Positions 7,373-14,745 of a DNA stretch of 16,530 nucleotides are shown here, in pieces. The stretch covers positions 1-16,530 of the forward strand of contig JAAXQD010000016.1 of assembly GCA_012974475.1 (NCBI GenBank), read 5' to 3'. Source of the stretch: Desulfobacterales bacterium. GTDB taxonomy: Bacteria > Desulfobacterota > Desulfobacteria > Desulfobacterales > UBA11574. Under the pieces are notes generated by a model that did no database searches, was not told the DNA's origin, and was given only the letters and a program-made list of their open reading frames with translations. Positions within the stretch are counted from its first letter, which is position 1; each line of letters starts with the position of its first letter. Made by a program: the position numbers and the translations under genes.

Positions 7373-8074
7373 TTAAAATGAACGGCCCAAGCCGCCGTCA
7401 ACGCAGATACTTTGTCCGGTGATATAGCCGGCATCGTTTGAGAGCAAGAAGGCCACGGTTTTTGCGATCTCTTTTGTCGATCCTGCGCGTTGCATGGGGA
7501 TTTGGGCCTTGGTTTCGTTGTCTATGGGGTAGCTGTCCACAAAACCGGGGAGAACCGTATTCATTCGGATCCCCCGGTCTGCATACCGGTCTGCGAAAAG
7601 CTTGGTAAACGCAGAGAGTGCTGCCCGCAATGCCGAAGACAAGGGAAAGGCCAGACTGGGCTCTATCGCTCCGAACGAGGATATATTCACAATGGAACCC
7701 CCGCCGTTCTTTTCCATAATCGGAACCACGAGCCTGGCGGTCCGGACCACGTTCAGCAACAGAAGATCGAGGCTATCATGCCATTCCTGATCCGATATCT
7801 CCAAAAGATCTCCTTTCGGCGGATGACCCGTATTGTTGATGACCGCATCGACCCTGCCGTATCGCTGGTAGGCACCGGATACAGCCCGTTCCAAATCGGC
7901 CGGGTTCATGACGTCACCTTGCAATCCCATCCCCTGAAGTTTGTTTGAAAGTTCCAGTACGGCATCGGAACGTGACATCAAGACGATATCATACCCGCGT
8001 TGTGCCAACTCCGTGGCACAGGCAGCTCCCATACCTTTGCTTGCAGCTGTTACAACGGCAACTTTTTTGGTCAT
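7373..8074 (-). CDS. SDR-fold protein with altered catalytic Tyr/Lys
   Basis: This 233-residue short-chain dehydrogenase/reductase is shaped like FabG-type enzymes. The dinucleotide loop is TAASKGMG (9-16), followed by NNTG (80-83), the tetrad Asn N108 and the Ser in NISS (about 132-133). VLPGFVDS and the terminal YITGQSICVDGG are classical. Where YxxxK should stand, the sequence reads SSALR (146-150), so the catalytic Tyr is Ser and the Lys is Arg. A bacterial beta-ketoacyl reductase-like SDR subgroup with NNTG and an ALRAA motif is known to lack a perfect tetrad, so this is probably a member and not a decayed gene; the frame is intact. Activity and substrate are open. GAGGTG precedes the ATG with good spacing. 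Confidence 0.8.
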   Translation of the reverse strand: MTKKVAVVTAASKGMGAACATELAQRGYDIVLMSRSDAVLELSNKLQGMGLQGDVMNPADLERAVSGAYQRYGRVDAVINNTGHPPKGDLLEISDQEWHDSLDLLLLNVVRTARLVVPIMEKNGGGSIVNISSFGAIEPSLAFPLSSALRAALSAFTKLFADRYADRGIRMNTVLPGFVDSYPIDNETKAQIPMQRAGSTKEIAKTVAFLLSNDAGYITGQSICVDGGLGRSF

Positions 8075-8149
8075 CGGTTCACCTCTTTTTTGAACTTCGG
8101 CTGAAACGCTGTTGGCCCGCCAGTTTGAACAACCTGGACCCGCTGTTTC

Positions 8150-8368
8150 TTAATAGAAAAACGCCTCTGTAAGGACACGGTCGAATGTGTCGAAATAAAC
8201 CCCTTCCATTTCCAACAAAGCGCGTTTCATTTCGAGACCCCCCTGATATCCACCGAGGGTTCCGTCAGATCGAACGGCCCGGTGACATGGGATTGCGATG
8301 GGAAACGGATTTTTGGCCAGGGCTGTGCCGACGGCCAAAATAGTATTACGGCATCGACTTGCATGCAA
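8150..8368 (-). pseudogene. 5'-truncated methylated-DNA--cysteine methyltransferase (Ogt/MGMT) remnant
   Basis: The frame encodes about 60 residues matching only the C-terminal end of O6-alkylguanine-DNA alkyltransferases: VGTALAKNPFPIAIPCHRAV with the acceptor cysteine in PCHR (C28 counting from TTG), then SDGTLGGYQGGLEMKRALL. The preceding part, including the HTH region and the arginine-finger segment (normally A-R-A-V-G, here I-L-A-V-G), is missing. Upstream the frame runs into a TGA after about nine more unrelated codons, and the other two frames show no MGMT sequence before the start of the divergent GTPase gene at 8497. The only start is a TTG without a ribosome site. It is therefore best read as a deletion remnant. 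A functional mini-protein is unlikely but not excluded. Confidence 0.75.
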
Positions 8369-8407
8369 GAAAAATGTGGGCTCGTATTCCTGATTTCACT
8401 GTAATAC

Positions 8408-8436
8408 TGGACAAACCATCCGATGGGTCTTATCTT
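8408..8436 (+). promoter_or_regulatory. Candidate promoter of the YchF-like GTPase gene
   Basis: TGGACA (8408-8413, one mismatch to consensus) and TATCTT (8431-8436, two mismatches) are separated by 17 bp. The spacer holds the palindrome CCATCCGATGG (8416-8426), which could be an operator. A leader of about 53 bases would precede the ATG at 8497. Confidence 0.4.
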
Positions 8437-8496
8437 TTCTATCTTTAAAATAAACCGACTCGAATAGGGTTTTAGAAATAGAGAAAAGGAGACACC

Positions 8497-9567
8497 ATGA
8501 AGATCGGATTGTTGGGTCTGCCCAATTCCGGAAAGACAACCATTTTTAACGCACTCACAAGATCGGAAGCGGAGGTTGCCGCCTACGCGAACAACAAAGC
8601 AGAACCGAATATTGCCGTTGTTGAGGTGGGAGACGAACGCGTGACCCGCCTCTCGCAATTTTACACGCCTAAAAAAACAACCTATGCCACCATTGAAATC
8701 GTCGATTTTCCAGGTTTTTCAGAAGGTTCCGCGCGTGAGGGCGGTTTTTCAAGCGCTCAGATGAACCTTGTCCGGAACATGGATGCCGTTGCGCTGGTTG
8801 CCCGTAATTTTACCGATGATCTTATGGGGGATCCAGCCCCGTTTTCGGATATCAACACTGTGGACACCGAGTTTATACTATCTGACATGATCCTTGTGGA
8901 GAACAGACTTGAACGGATCGAGTGGAGTTCCAGGCGGGGTAAAAAGACCAACACAATGGAGATGGAAGAAAAGATTCTCACAAAAATACAGGAAGAGTTG
9001 AACAGCGGTCGGCACATTCGGAATCTTGTCCTGAATCATAACGAAGAAAAGCTGATCAGCGGATTTCAGTTCATCACCCAAAAACCTTTTTTTGTCATTC
9101 TGAACTCCGGTGAAGAAAACTTCTGCCAGAACGATGATCTTCTGATCCAACTAGAAGAAAAATATAAGGTTATTGAATTTGCCGGTAATTTCGAAATGGA
9201 ACTTGCCGCTTTCAGCGACGTCGAGGAAGCAAATATGTTCATGGAGGACATGGGCATCGCTGAATCGGCCCGAGACCGAATGTCCCGCTTTGCATATGAA
9301 ATGCTCGGCCATATCAGTTTTATTACCGTGGGATCCGATGAGGTAAGGGCCTGGACGGTGCACAACGGCGATACGGCGGTGGTCGCAGCTGGAACCATCC
9401 ATTCCGACCTTTTTCGGGGATTTATCCGGGCCGAGTGCTTTTCCTTCGATGACCTGATGGATTGCGGTTCAGAAAAAGGTGTCCGTGATAATGGACGCTT
9501 CCGCTTGGAGGGCAGGGATTATAAAGTAAAGGACGGAGATATCCTCAATATCCGGTTCAACGTCTAA
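8497..9567 (+). CDS. YchF/Obg-type GTPase paralogue with C-terminal TGS-like domain
   Basis: This 356-residue P-loop NTPase carries the Walker A GLPNSGKT (7-14), the G3 motif DFPG (70-73), and in place of NKxD the NxxE pattern at NSGE (203-206), the YchF hallmark associated with ATP preference. A helical coiled insertion (about 125-190) and a C-terminal TGS-like domain (about 275-356, with AWTVHNGDT, IHSDLFRGFIRAE and VKDGDILNIRF) complete the YchF architecture. Canonical YchF reads G-L-P-N-V-G-K-S-T; the NSGKTT loop here suggests the second, DUF933-type paralogue common in deltaproteobacteria (inference). YchF proteins associate with ribosomes and stress responses. The ATG is preceded by AAAGGAG at good spacing. 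Confidence 0.85.
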   Translation: MKIGLLGLPNSGKTTIFNALTRSEAEVAAYANNKAEPNIAVVEVGDERVTRLSQFYTPKKTTYATIEIVDFPGFSEGSAREGGFSSAQMNLVRNMDAVALVARNFTDDLMGDPAPFSDINTVDTEFILSDMILVENRLERIEWSSRRGKKTNTMEMEEKILTKIQEELNSGRHIRNLVLNHNEEKLISGFQFITQKPFFVILNSGEENFCQNDDLLIQLEEKYKVIEFAGNFEMELAAFSDVEEANMFMEDMGIAESARDRMSRFAYEMLGHISFITVGSDEVRAWTVHNGDTAVVAAGTIHSDLFRGFIRAECFSFDDLMDCGSEKGVRDNGRFRLEGRDYKVKDGDILNIRFNV

Positions 9568-9586
9568 TTCGTTTCCATCCATAAAT

Positions 9587-9614
9587 GGCCCTTTTTGCCG
9601 GAATGCCGAGGGCC
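9587..9614. terminator. Weak hairpin between convergent genes
   Basis: GGCCCT (9587-9592) pairs with AGGGCC (9609-9614), with an inner CGG-AATG-CCG stem. It sits between the convergent YchF-like and hydrolase genes, where a bidirectional terminator is expected. On the minus strand ATTTAT follows; on the plus strand there is no immediate T-run. The call rests on position and stem only. Confidence 0.3.
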
Positions 9615-9658
9615 TCTCGAACGTGTGTTTTTCACCCCAAGCCTATTCTTGCAATGCT

Positions 9659-10453
9659 TTATTCGCCGTGCTTTTCTATGAATTTCAGAAGTGCCTCGTT
9701 GAAGACCCTCGACTGCTCTACATTCACAAAGTGGGCCGCATCGGAAAAAACCTTCAACTCAGACGAGGATATCTGCTGGTGGATGAACTCTGCCGCCGAT
9801 ACAGGGGTCCCGGGATCGTGCTCGCCCACCAGCACCAGCGTTACGGTGGAAATGCTGCGTATGGAATCCCGCTGGTCCATATTCTGGATTGCGGCACAGG
9901 CGGCACAAAATCCATCTGCCTGGGTATGAAGAATTAAGTGTCGGATTTTTTCCACCTCAGCAACCAGTCGCTCCTGGCCGGCTTTGGTGAACCAACGGTC
10001 GATGGTGGCGTCGACCACGGCATCCATACCGTTCTCACGAACGGTCTTGATGCGTTCGTCCCAGATTTCACGCGGCGGCATATGGGCCGATGTGGAAGAA
10101 AGGGTCAAGGAGATCAACCGGTCCCCATGACGGGCGCCCAGCATCTGACCGACCATTCCCCCCATGGAAAGGCCGCAGAAGTGAACCTTCTCCAAACCGA
10201 GGGCGTCCATCAACCCCAGAGCGTCGGCCGTCAGCATCTCAATGGAGTAGGGGCCTTCAGGCACTTCGGACTGTCCGTGGCCACGGCTGTCATACCGCAG
10301 CACCCGGTACCCTGCCTCGACCAGAGGGGGGATTTGCAAGTCCCACATGGAGAGGGTTGAAGCCAAAGAGTTTGAAAACATCACGACAGTTCCCTGTCCG
10401 GGTCCGTCCAAACGGTAGTTGAGTTTTGTTCCGTTCACATCAGCCAGTGGCAT
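9659..10453 (-). CDS. Alpha/beta hydrolase, 3-oxoadipate enol-lactonase-like
   Basis: This 264-residue alpha/beta hydrolase is closest in pattern to PcaD-type enol-lactonases. The nucleophile elbow is GLSMGG (94-99, S96), the acid is D213 in GEHDPGT, and the base is H241 in DAAHFVNVEQ. The cap region lies between about 125 and 190. The early motifs VMFSNSLASTLSMWD and RYDSRGHGQSE are typical of the group. No other beta-ketoadipate gene is nearby, so lactonase activity is only a family guess; a general esterase is equally possible. It follows yhbY by 35 bp on the same strand and has AAGGAGG five bases before the ATG, so co-transcription with yhbY is likely. There is no signal peptide. Confidence 0.8.
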   Translation of the reverse strand: MPLADVNGTKLNYRLDGPGQGTVVMFSNSLASTLSMWDLQIPPLVEAGYRVLRYDSRGHGQSEVPEGPYSIEMLTADALGLMDALGLEKVHFCGLSMGGMVGQMLGARHGDRLISLTLSSTSAHMPPREIWDERIKTVRENGMDAVVDATIDRWFTKAGQERLVAEVEKIRHLILHTQADGFCAACAAIQNMDQRDSIRSISTVTLVLVGEHDPGTPVSAAEFIHQQISSSELKVFSDAAHFVNVEQSRVFNEALLKFIEKHGE

Positions 10454-10488
10454 AATTTCCTCCTTCTTTTCTTTCCGGCAGAATCCTC

Positions 10489-10800
10489 CTATCGTTTTGG
10501 AACATTGATCTTTCTTTTTTCAGGATCCCTCTGCTGACGATAAAAAATTGCAATATGGCCGATCATCCCCACCAACTCGGATCCGGTCTCTTTTTCAATG
10601 AGAGCCACCATCTCTTTTTTCTGATCTTTTTCCTTGAAATCAATAAATTTAACCTTGATAAGCTCGTGCTTTTCCAATGACCCGTCTACGGCCTTGGTTA
10701 CAGTGGGGGTGAGTCCCTTCTGCCCGACAAACACCAAAGGTTTCATGCCGTGGGCAAGCCCCTTCAGATATTTTTTCTGATAGCCTTTCAGTTTTTCCAC
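10489..10800 (-). CDS. yhbY: YhbY-family CRM-domain RNA-binding protein
   Basis: This 103-residue protein is essentially one CRM (CRS1-YhbY) domain, a small alpha/beta fold that binds RNA and, in E. coli, associates with pre-50S ribosomal particles. It shows the basic N-terminal helix KGYQKKYLKGLAHGMKPLV, the conserved GxxG loop GQKG (26-29), and the last strand IGHIAIFYRQ with a Lys/Arg-rich tail. Two GTG codons compete; the one at 10798-10800 has GGAGG five bases upstream, while the GTG at 10804-10806 lies too close to it, so the shorter form is chosen. It is probably the first gene of an operon with the hydrolase downstream. Confidence 0.88.
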   Translation of the reverse strand: MEKLKGYQKKYLKGLAHGMKPLVFVGQKGLTPTVTKAVDGSLEKHELIKVKFIDFKEKDQKKEMVALIEKETGSELVGMIGHIAIFYRQQRDPEKRKINVPKR

Positions 10801-10958
10801 ACACACCTCCGTTTTTAAGATTTGTTTTTGTGCGTTGTTTTAAATTCGAGACAAATGAAATGAATTTCAATTTGAAAAATTAAAGCTTAAAGGCTTCTTT
10901 GTAAACCCTGGTGGAAGAAAAACCTACAATTTTTGCTCAATCAGAGACAGAGTTACGG

Positions 10959-12107
10959 TCAGATCCGGTTCGTCTTTAATTCATCGAGGGGATAAAATGT
11001 TCCCCGCCAAACGATTCCTTTGTTTCTTGTGGTGATTACAGCAGCTTTGATCGAGATGTATATGCTGACATACGGCGTGACCAGCGACCAGATAGAACAC
11101 CACGGATTGACACCGATATTTGAAAATCCATGGACATACGATAAAATACGGATGATGATCACCGCACCAAAGAGACCGCGGGTAATTCCGGAGGTAAAAA
11201 AGAACGCCCAGAGCGGCAGGATGTTTAACGTAAAAACAAAAAGGACGCCAAACAGAACTCTGAAAACGCTGTAGTTATACAATGCAAACCCATTCTTCAT
11301 ACAGCCGTTGATAAACTCGGGCACCGTAGCGTACCATTTAACCTGTACAAAGTTGTGGCCAAGAAGGCAGTCCTGTGAAAGACCGTGAAGCTTAATTACT
11401 TTCCCCAGCATCACATCGTCTATCGGGTGCAGGGCGATGGATCGGTGGCCGCCGATGGTGCTGTAGGCAGAAGCCTTGACAAGATTGAATGCACCGACCC
11501 CGATGTATCGCCTGCTGTTTGGATCTTTTGCCTTCCAGGGTTTGAACAGCAACAGGAGTCCGGTGCCCAAGTCCAGAAAAAGCGCATTTAAAAGTCCACC
11601 CGGGGCGATATTTTTAAAAAACATGCTCACATGATCCAGCCTGTTCTCAAGCATATGGGACATGGCTCTGGCAACAGAGGTTTTTTCCATGATGATATCC
11701 GCATCGGTGAAGAGGAGATATTCTCCTTGGGCATGCTCGGCACCGTGCTTCAGGGCATGGTTCTTTCCCAGCCAGCCTTCGGGAAGTTGGAAGATTTCAT
11801 GGATCTGTAAATGAGGATATTCTTTTTGGATTCCATGGAGGACAACACCGGTCTCGTCGGTTGACCGGTCGTTGACGACAATGACTTCTATATCGGCATA
11901 ATCCATCGCCAGAACGGACCGCAAAGCAGGTCCAATGGTTGTCGCTTCATTGCATGCCGGGATGATGACAGAGACTTTTGGAACATTTTTCTGTTGGATG
12001 GGCGGAACATCACCCATGTGAGTTATTCGCCGTATTCCCAAGACGATTTCCAGGGTACACACCATCGTCAATAAAAGAGAGATTACGGCAAGCCAGAATA
12101 AAAGCAT
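10959..12107 (-). CDS. Membrane-bound family 2 glycosyltransferase (HpnB/CrtQ-like)
   Basis: This 382-residue processive-type GT2 enzyme has an N-terminal helix (about 2-25), a cytosolic GT-A domain and three or four C-terminal helices (about 280-360). Motifs are VIIPACNEATTI (47-58), VVNDRSTDET with D80, LLFTDADI with the metal-binding DAD (135-137), and HPIDDVMLG with the probable catalytic DD (230-231); LPEGWLGKNHAL (109-119) is typical of the hopanoid HpnB/carotenoid CrtQ group. No QxxRW motif was seen, which argues against a cellulose or chitin synthase. The acceptor is probably a membrane lipid. The start codon has no evident Shine-Dalgarno; the predicted transcript may be almost leaderless. 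Confidence 0.82.
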   Translation of the reverse strand: MLLFWLAVISLLLTMVCTLEIVLGIRRITHMGDVPPIQQKNVPKVSVIIPACNEATTIGPALRSVLAMDYADIEVIVVNDRSTDETGVVLHGIQKEYPHLQIHEIFQLPEGWLGKNHALKHGAEHAQGEYLLFTDADIIMEKTSVARAMSHMLENRLDHVSMFFKNIAPGGLLNALFLDLGTGLLLLFKPWKAKDPNSRRYIGVGAFNLVKASAYSTIGGHRSIALHPIDDVMLGKVIKLHGLSQDCLLGHNFVQVKWYATVPEFINGCMKNGFALYNYSVFRVLFGVLFVFTLNILPLWAFFFTSGITRGLFGAVIIIRILSYVHGFSNIGVNPWCSIWSLVTPYVSIYISIKAAVITTRNKGIVWRGTFYPLDELKTNRI

Positions 12108-12117
12108 ATCAAATGCA

Positions 12118-12146
12118 ATTTTAAAACGTTTTTTCTATAATATCAA
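12118..12146 (-). promoter_or_regulatory. Candidate promoter of the GT2 gene, giving a near-leaderless mRNA
   Basis: Read on the minus strand, TTGATA (12146-12141) and TAAAAT (12123-12118) are separated by exactly 17 bp. Initiation about seven bases after the -10 would fall near 12111, only some four bases before the GT2 start codon at 12107. That codon has no ribosome site. Either the mRNA is close to leaderless or the true promoter lies elsewhere. Confidence 0.4.
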
Positions 12147-12280
12147 CCTAATCCTTTGCTCCCGGCCCCATTTGACCATTTATCAACTTTAAGAATTAAG
12201 GATGTCCACGGTATCCCACCAATGTTTCTCCTATGTTACAGTCTGAAGTTGTTGACTGCAAGAGCATGGTCAGCCATTTC

Positions 12281-12691
12281 CTATTTATGCGCGAATCCCC
12301 ATGAAAATGATAATCCAAAAATTTCGGCACCACCTATTCGGACTGCTGCAAGAAAAGCAGCGGCAGCCCATTCGCTCATACCTGCCTTGGTAATCAGATC
12401 GCTGTAAAATTTTACGTCCACCCGTTTTCTCTCGATATCATTTCCTATTGCCCCATAACCGTAGCAAAGGTCGTGCGGCAAACAGCATTTGTATGTAATG
12501 TCCTTCCAATTACAACCGGTGAACAAACCCATTAATTCGTCCGGTAAGCCCGAACATCCGTCGAACTTCCAATCCTTATAGCCCTCCGGATTGGTTTCAA
12601 TGCGTTCAACCAGATAATCCAGGCCAAAATATCGGCACAATTCCAATGCTTCTTTTGCGGATATTATATCACCAATTTTTGGTAAATTCAT
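12281..12691 (-). CDS. Small phospholipase A2-like protein, no signal peptide
   Basis: The 136-residue product contains KCCLPHDLCYGYG (68-80), which fits the PLA2 histidine active-site signature C-C-{P}-x-H-{LGY}-x-C, with the catalytic/calcium pair H73-D74. A following helix carries D92 in RVDVKFYSDL, a likely second acidic residue of the dyad, and upstream lies DGCSGLPDE (45-53), which may form the calcium loop. The C-terminal part (AAFLAAVRIGGAE...SFSWGFAHK) resembles other bacterial PLA2-fold proteins. Such enzymes hydrolyse the sn-2 ester of phospholipids, normally outside the cell or in a target membrane. No signal peptide or transmembrane segment is present, so export would need another route. 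GGGAG precedes the ATG. It lies 90 bp downstream of the metallophosphatase gene. Confidence 0.7.
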   Translation of the reverse strand: MNLPKIGDIISAKEALELCRYFGLDYLVERIETNPEGYKDWKFDGCSGLPDELMGLFTGCNWKDITYKCCLPHDLCYGYGAIGNDIERKRVDVKFYSDLITKAGMSEWAAAAFLAAVRIGGAEIFGLSFSWGFAHK

Positions 12692-12781
12692 TTTTTCTCC
12701 CGGTTTCTAAATGACTCTTTAACATCTCCATAACCACCACCAAGTGTGCTTTGGCAGCTAACTGAAATTTATACTCAGTGA

Positions 12782-13870
12782 TCATAGGGCCACATGGGCT
12801 TCTTGCAACATTTTGGGTTTTCCACCATTCCATTCCATTACCCTAACGAAATGATTGCGTGCTTCGCGGTCCTTTTGGGATTCCACCCACGTGCAAGGTT
12901 TTTTATCGTCGCACCATGTACCGCAATTGGCGTAAATCCGATCATCGACAAACCATGCATCCTTATCCAGTTTCCAATCATGACTGTGCCCGAAAATAAC
13001 AATATTGGTATCGCTTTTCTTGCACAGACGGTCGGCCAAGTTTCCCAGAAAACCGATTTCAGCAAACAAAGCCTTAAAGGCCACACCCGCTCCGTATGTT
13101 TCCTGCCATTGATCATACAGGGCTGAATATTTTTCTTTAACCTGTCCGGCGGTTACAAACTCGGCTTTTCCGTTTCTTTTAGGCATGCGTATCTTGGTGG
13201 TTTCTTTGAGAGAAGCCTCTTCCAGAACCGCCTCAAAGACACTTGCTGCAAGTCTCTGAGGTCCAAGGGTTTCCAACAGGTCATCGGCATACGTCCAGTA
13301 ATGACGGTCCGAAGATCCTGTATCGCGGGCTTTGGTCGCAACCACCCGGCTGATAAAATACCCCAAAGGCAACCGGGTGCCGGGACTGTTTATGGCATCC
13401 GGTGCATTGAACATTGCATAGGCACTCCCGTGTTCGGCCCTCAGACGACTGCTACGATACACACTATTATAAAGGGCTGTACCGCCGAAAATCATTTCAG
13501 GAAAGTGTTTTTTAATTAATTCTCGGTTTACACCCATATCATGGTTGCCAGGCAAGTAGAGCACCGCGATTTTTTTATTTTTAGCTAATTTTTTCAATGC
13601 GTTAACGATTTCCTTGTTGATTGGGGCCTTCACGATGGATTCTAGAGAAGGCGGCACCACGTCAACGGGATACACCCAGTCATCCAGCAAATCGCCGATG
13701 ATAATGACTTCTTGAACGGTACTTGGGTCATTAATTTTGTTTAGAAATGCGGCAAATCGTTTTGCTTCATCAGGCCCAAGCCATTCGTAGGAATGTTTGC
13801 CCTTGGTCGCTTGAAATCCTTTGCCCGCGTTCATATGAATATCGCTGATATAGATTCTTCTTTTCTCCAT
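12782..13870 (-). CDS. Calcineurin-like metallophosphoesterase
   Basis: The 362-residue protein carries the full binuclear-metal set in order: DIH (D10, H12), GDLLDD (59-64), GNHD (108-111), a lone His at H147 in RAEHGSAYAMFNAPD, and GHSHD (294-298). A long insertion (about 165-285) between the fourth and last motif is predicted helical and probably forms a cap that sets substrate choice. The HG-x-Y-x-M-F segment resembles UDP-2,3-diacylglucosamine pyrophosphatase-like and related phosphoesterases, so a lipid or nucleotide phosphate is possible, but the substrate is unknown. Three cysteines cluster near the C terminus (C316, C320, C326). There is no signal peptide. GGAGGT precedes the ATG. 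It lies between the CHAP-like and PLA2-like genes on the same strand. Confidence 0.85.
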   Translation of the reverse strand: MEKRRIYISDIHMNAGKGFQATKGKHSYEWLGPDEAKRFAAFLNKINDPSTVQEVIIIGDLLDDWVYPVDVVPPSLESIVKAPINKEIVNALKKLAKNKKIAVLYLPGNHDMGVNRELIKKHFPEMIFGGTALYNSVYRSSRLRAEHGSAYAMFNAPDAINSPGTRLPLGYFISRVVATKARDTGSSDRHYWTYADDLLETLGPQRLAASVFEAVLEEASLKETTKIRMPKRNGKAEFVTAGQVKEKYSALYDQWQETYGAGVAFKALFAEIGFLGNLADRLCKKSDTNIVIFGHSHDWKLDKDAWFVDDRIYANCGTWCDDKKPCTWVESQKDREARNHFVRVMEWNGGKPKMLQEAHVAL

Positions 13871-13977
13871 TGCGTTACCTCCTTTTCTCTAAAAGATGTA
13901 CTATACCCAAATATAAGAGATCAGATTTATAGGCCACTCATACTGATCAAAGTTTGTCTGCGATCCCTTCAACTTTC

Positions 13978-14745
13978 TCACATAGGAACGCGACCGAATC
14001 CTAGCAGACGGTCAATGCGACTCAGGACATAGTCGAATATCCGAACAGGCGCAGGGAATCCACCTTTGTTTCCCTCAACAGTATATAGAACCCCCCCTTC
14101 AGATAGACTGTGCACCAGTCCAATGTGGCCCTTCCATCCGTCCGGCTGTCCTCGCCACCAGACGATGATGTCGCCCGGCTCTGGAAGTGTTCCTTCGCTC
14201 ACTGCATAGGTCCATTGCTTTTGTTTGAACTGGCTGCGGATATCCCGCGCGCCGAGGCTGTAGCGAAATGGAAGGCCTTCCATATGCCGGGAATAGCACC
14301 AGCTTACAAAAGCGGCGCACCAGTTGGCCGGCGGGTCGACGATGCCGTTAAGGTACTTTTCCACCCAAGGGCCGCTGTTGTTAGTATTCTCCTCCTTTGC
14401 GCCTGAAGCCATTTCTGATAATGCGACCTCCAATGCAGAGCGTCCGCGGGGACTTCCGCCGACTGGAGGCATCTGAGTGAGAGGATCAGCAACAGGCTGA
14501 CTTAGGATGTTGGTATTGTCCGGATGTTCCAGTGCCCACCAGGTCATAGGCCCCACGATTCCGTCGACAACCAGGGGACGGCCCCGTTCATCCACGTGAC
14601 GTGCCTGGAATTCCTCGACGGCATGCTTTAGAGTAAGATCAAAAATGTTTGAGGGTTCCTTGAGGTGACCGCGCTCAACGAGGATCTGGGTAAGTTCTCT
14701 TACCGCTTCACCGGTATCGTTCTTTTTAAAGGTCCTTTTTGCCAT
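13978..14745 (-). CDS. Peptidoglycan-binding plus CHAP-like amidase, no signal peptide
   Basis: This 255-residue two-domain protein has an N-terminal PG_binding_1-type domain (about 5-75, with GEAVRELTQILVERGHL, TLKHAVEEFQARH and VDGIVGPMTWWAL), a Pro/Gly-rich linker (about 83-103) and a C-terminal CHAP/NlpC-P60-like domain of the TIGR02594 type (about 104-255). The likely catalytic residues are C143 in NWCAAFVSWC, H207 in GHIGLVH and E224 or N226 in TVEGNKG. Such enzymes cut peptide or amide bonds in peptidoglycan. No signal peptide is present, as in phage endolysins and secretion-system effectors. A start at 14757 would add MEEE, but the ATG at 14745 has GGAGG five bases upstream. It is the first enzyme gene after a 435-bp gap. 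Confidence 0.82.
   Translation of the reverse strand: MAKRTFKKNDTGEAVRELTQILVERGHLKEPSNIFDLTLKHAVEEFQARHVDERGRPLVVDGIVGPMTWWALEHPDNTNILSQPVADPLTQMPPVGGSPRGRSALEVALSEMASGAKEENTNNSGPWVEKYLNGIVDPPANWCAAFVSWCYSRHMEGLPFRYSLGARDIRSQFKQKQWTYAVSEGTLPEPGDIIVWWRGQPDGWKGHIGLVHSLSEGGVLYTVEGNKGGFPAPVRIFDYVLSRIDRLLGFGRVPM

Noticed and set aside
8227..8658. 143-residue minus-strand frame overlapping the Ogt remnant and the GTPase start
   Set aside because: It overlaps the clear YchF-like gene on the other strand, resembles no family and reads the MGMT region in the wrong frame. I looked for the missing MGMT half in it and found none.
12700..12781. ACTGA/TCAGT inverted repeat between the metallophosphatase and PLA2-like genes
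   Set aside because: Five-base stem without a T-run; expected by chance.
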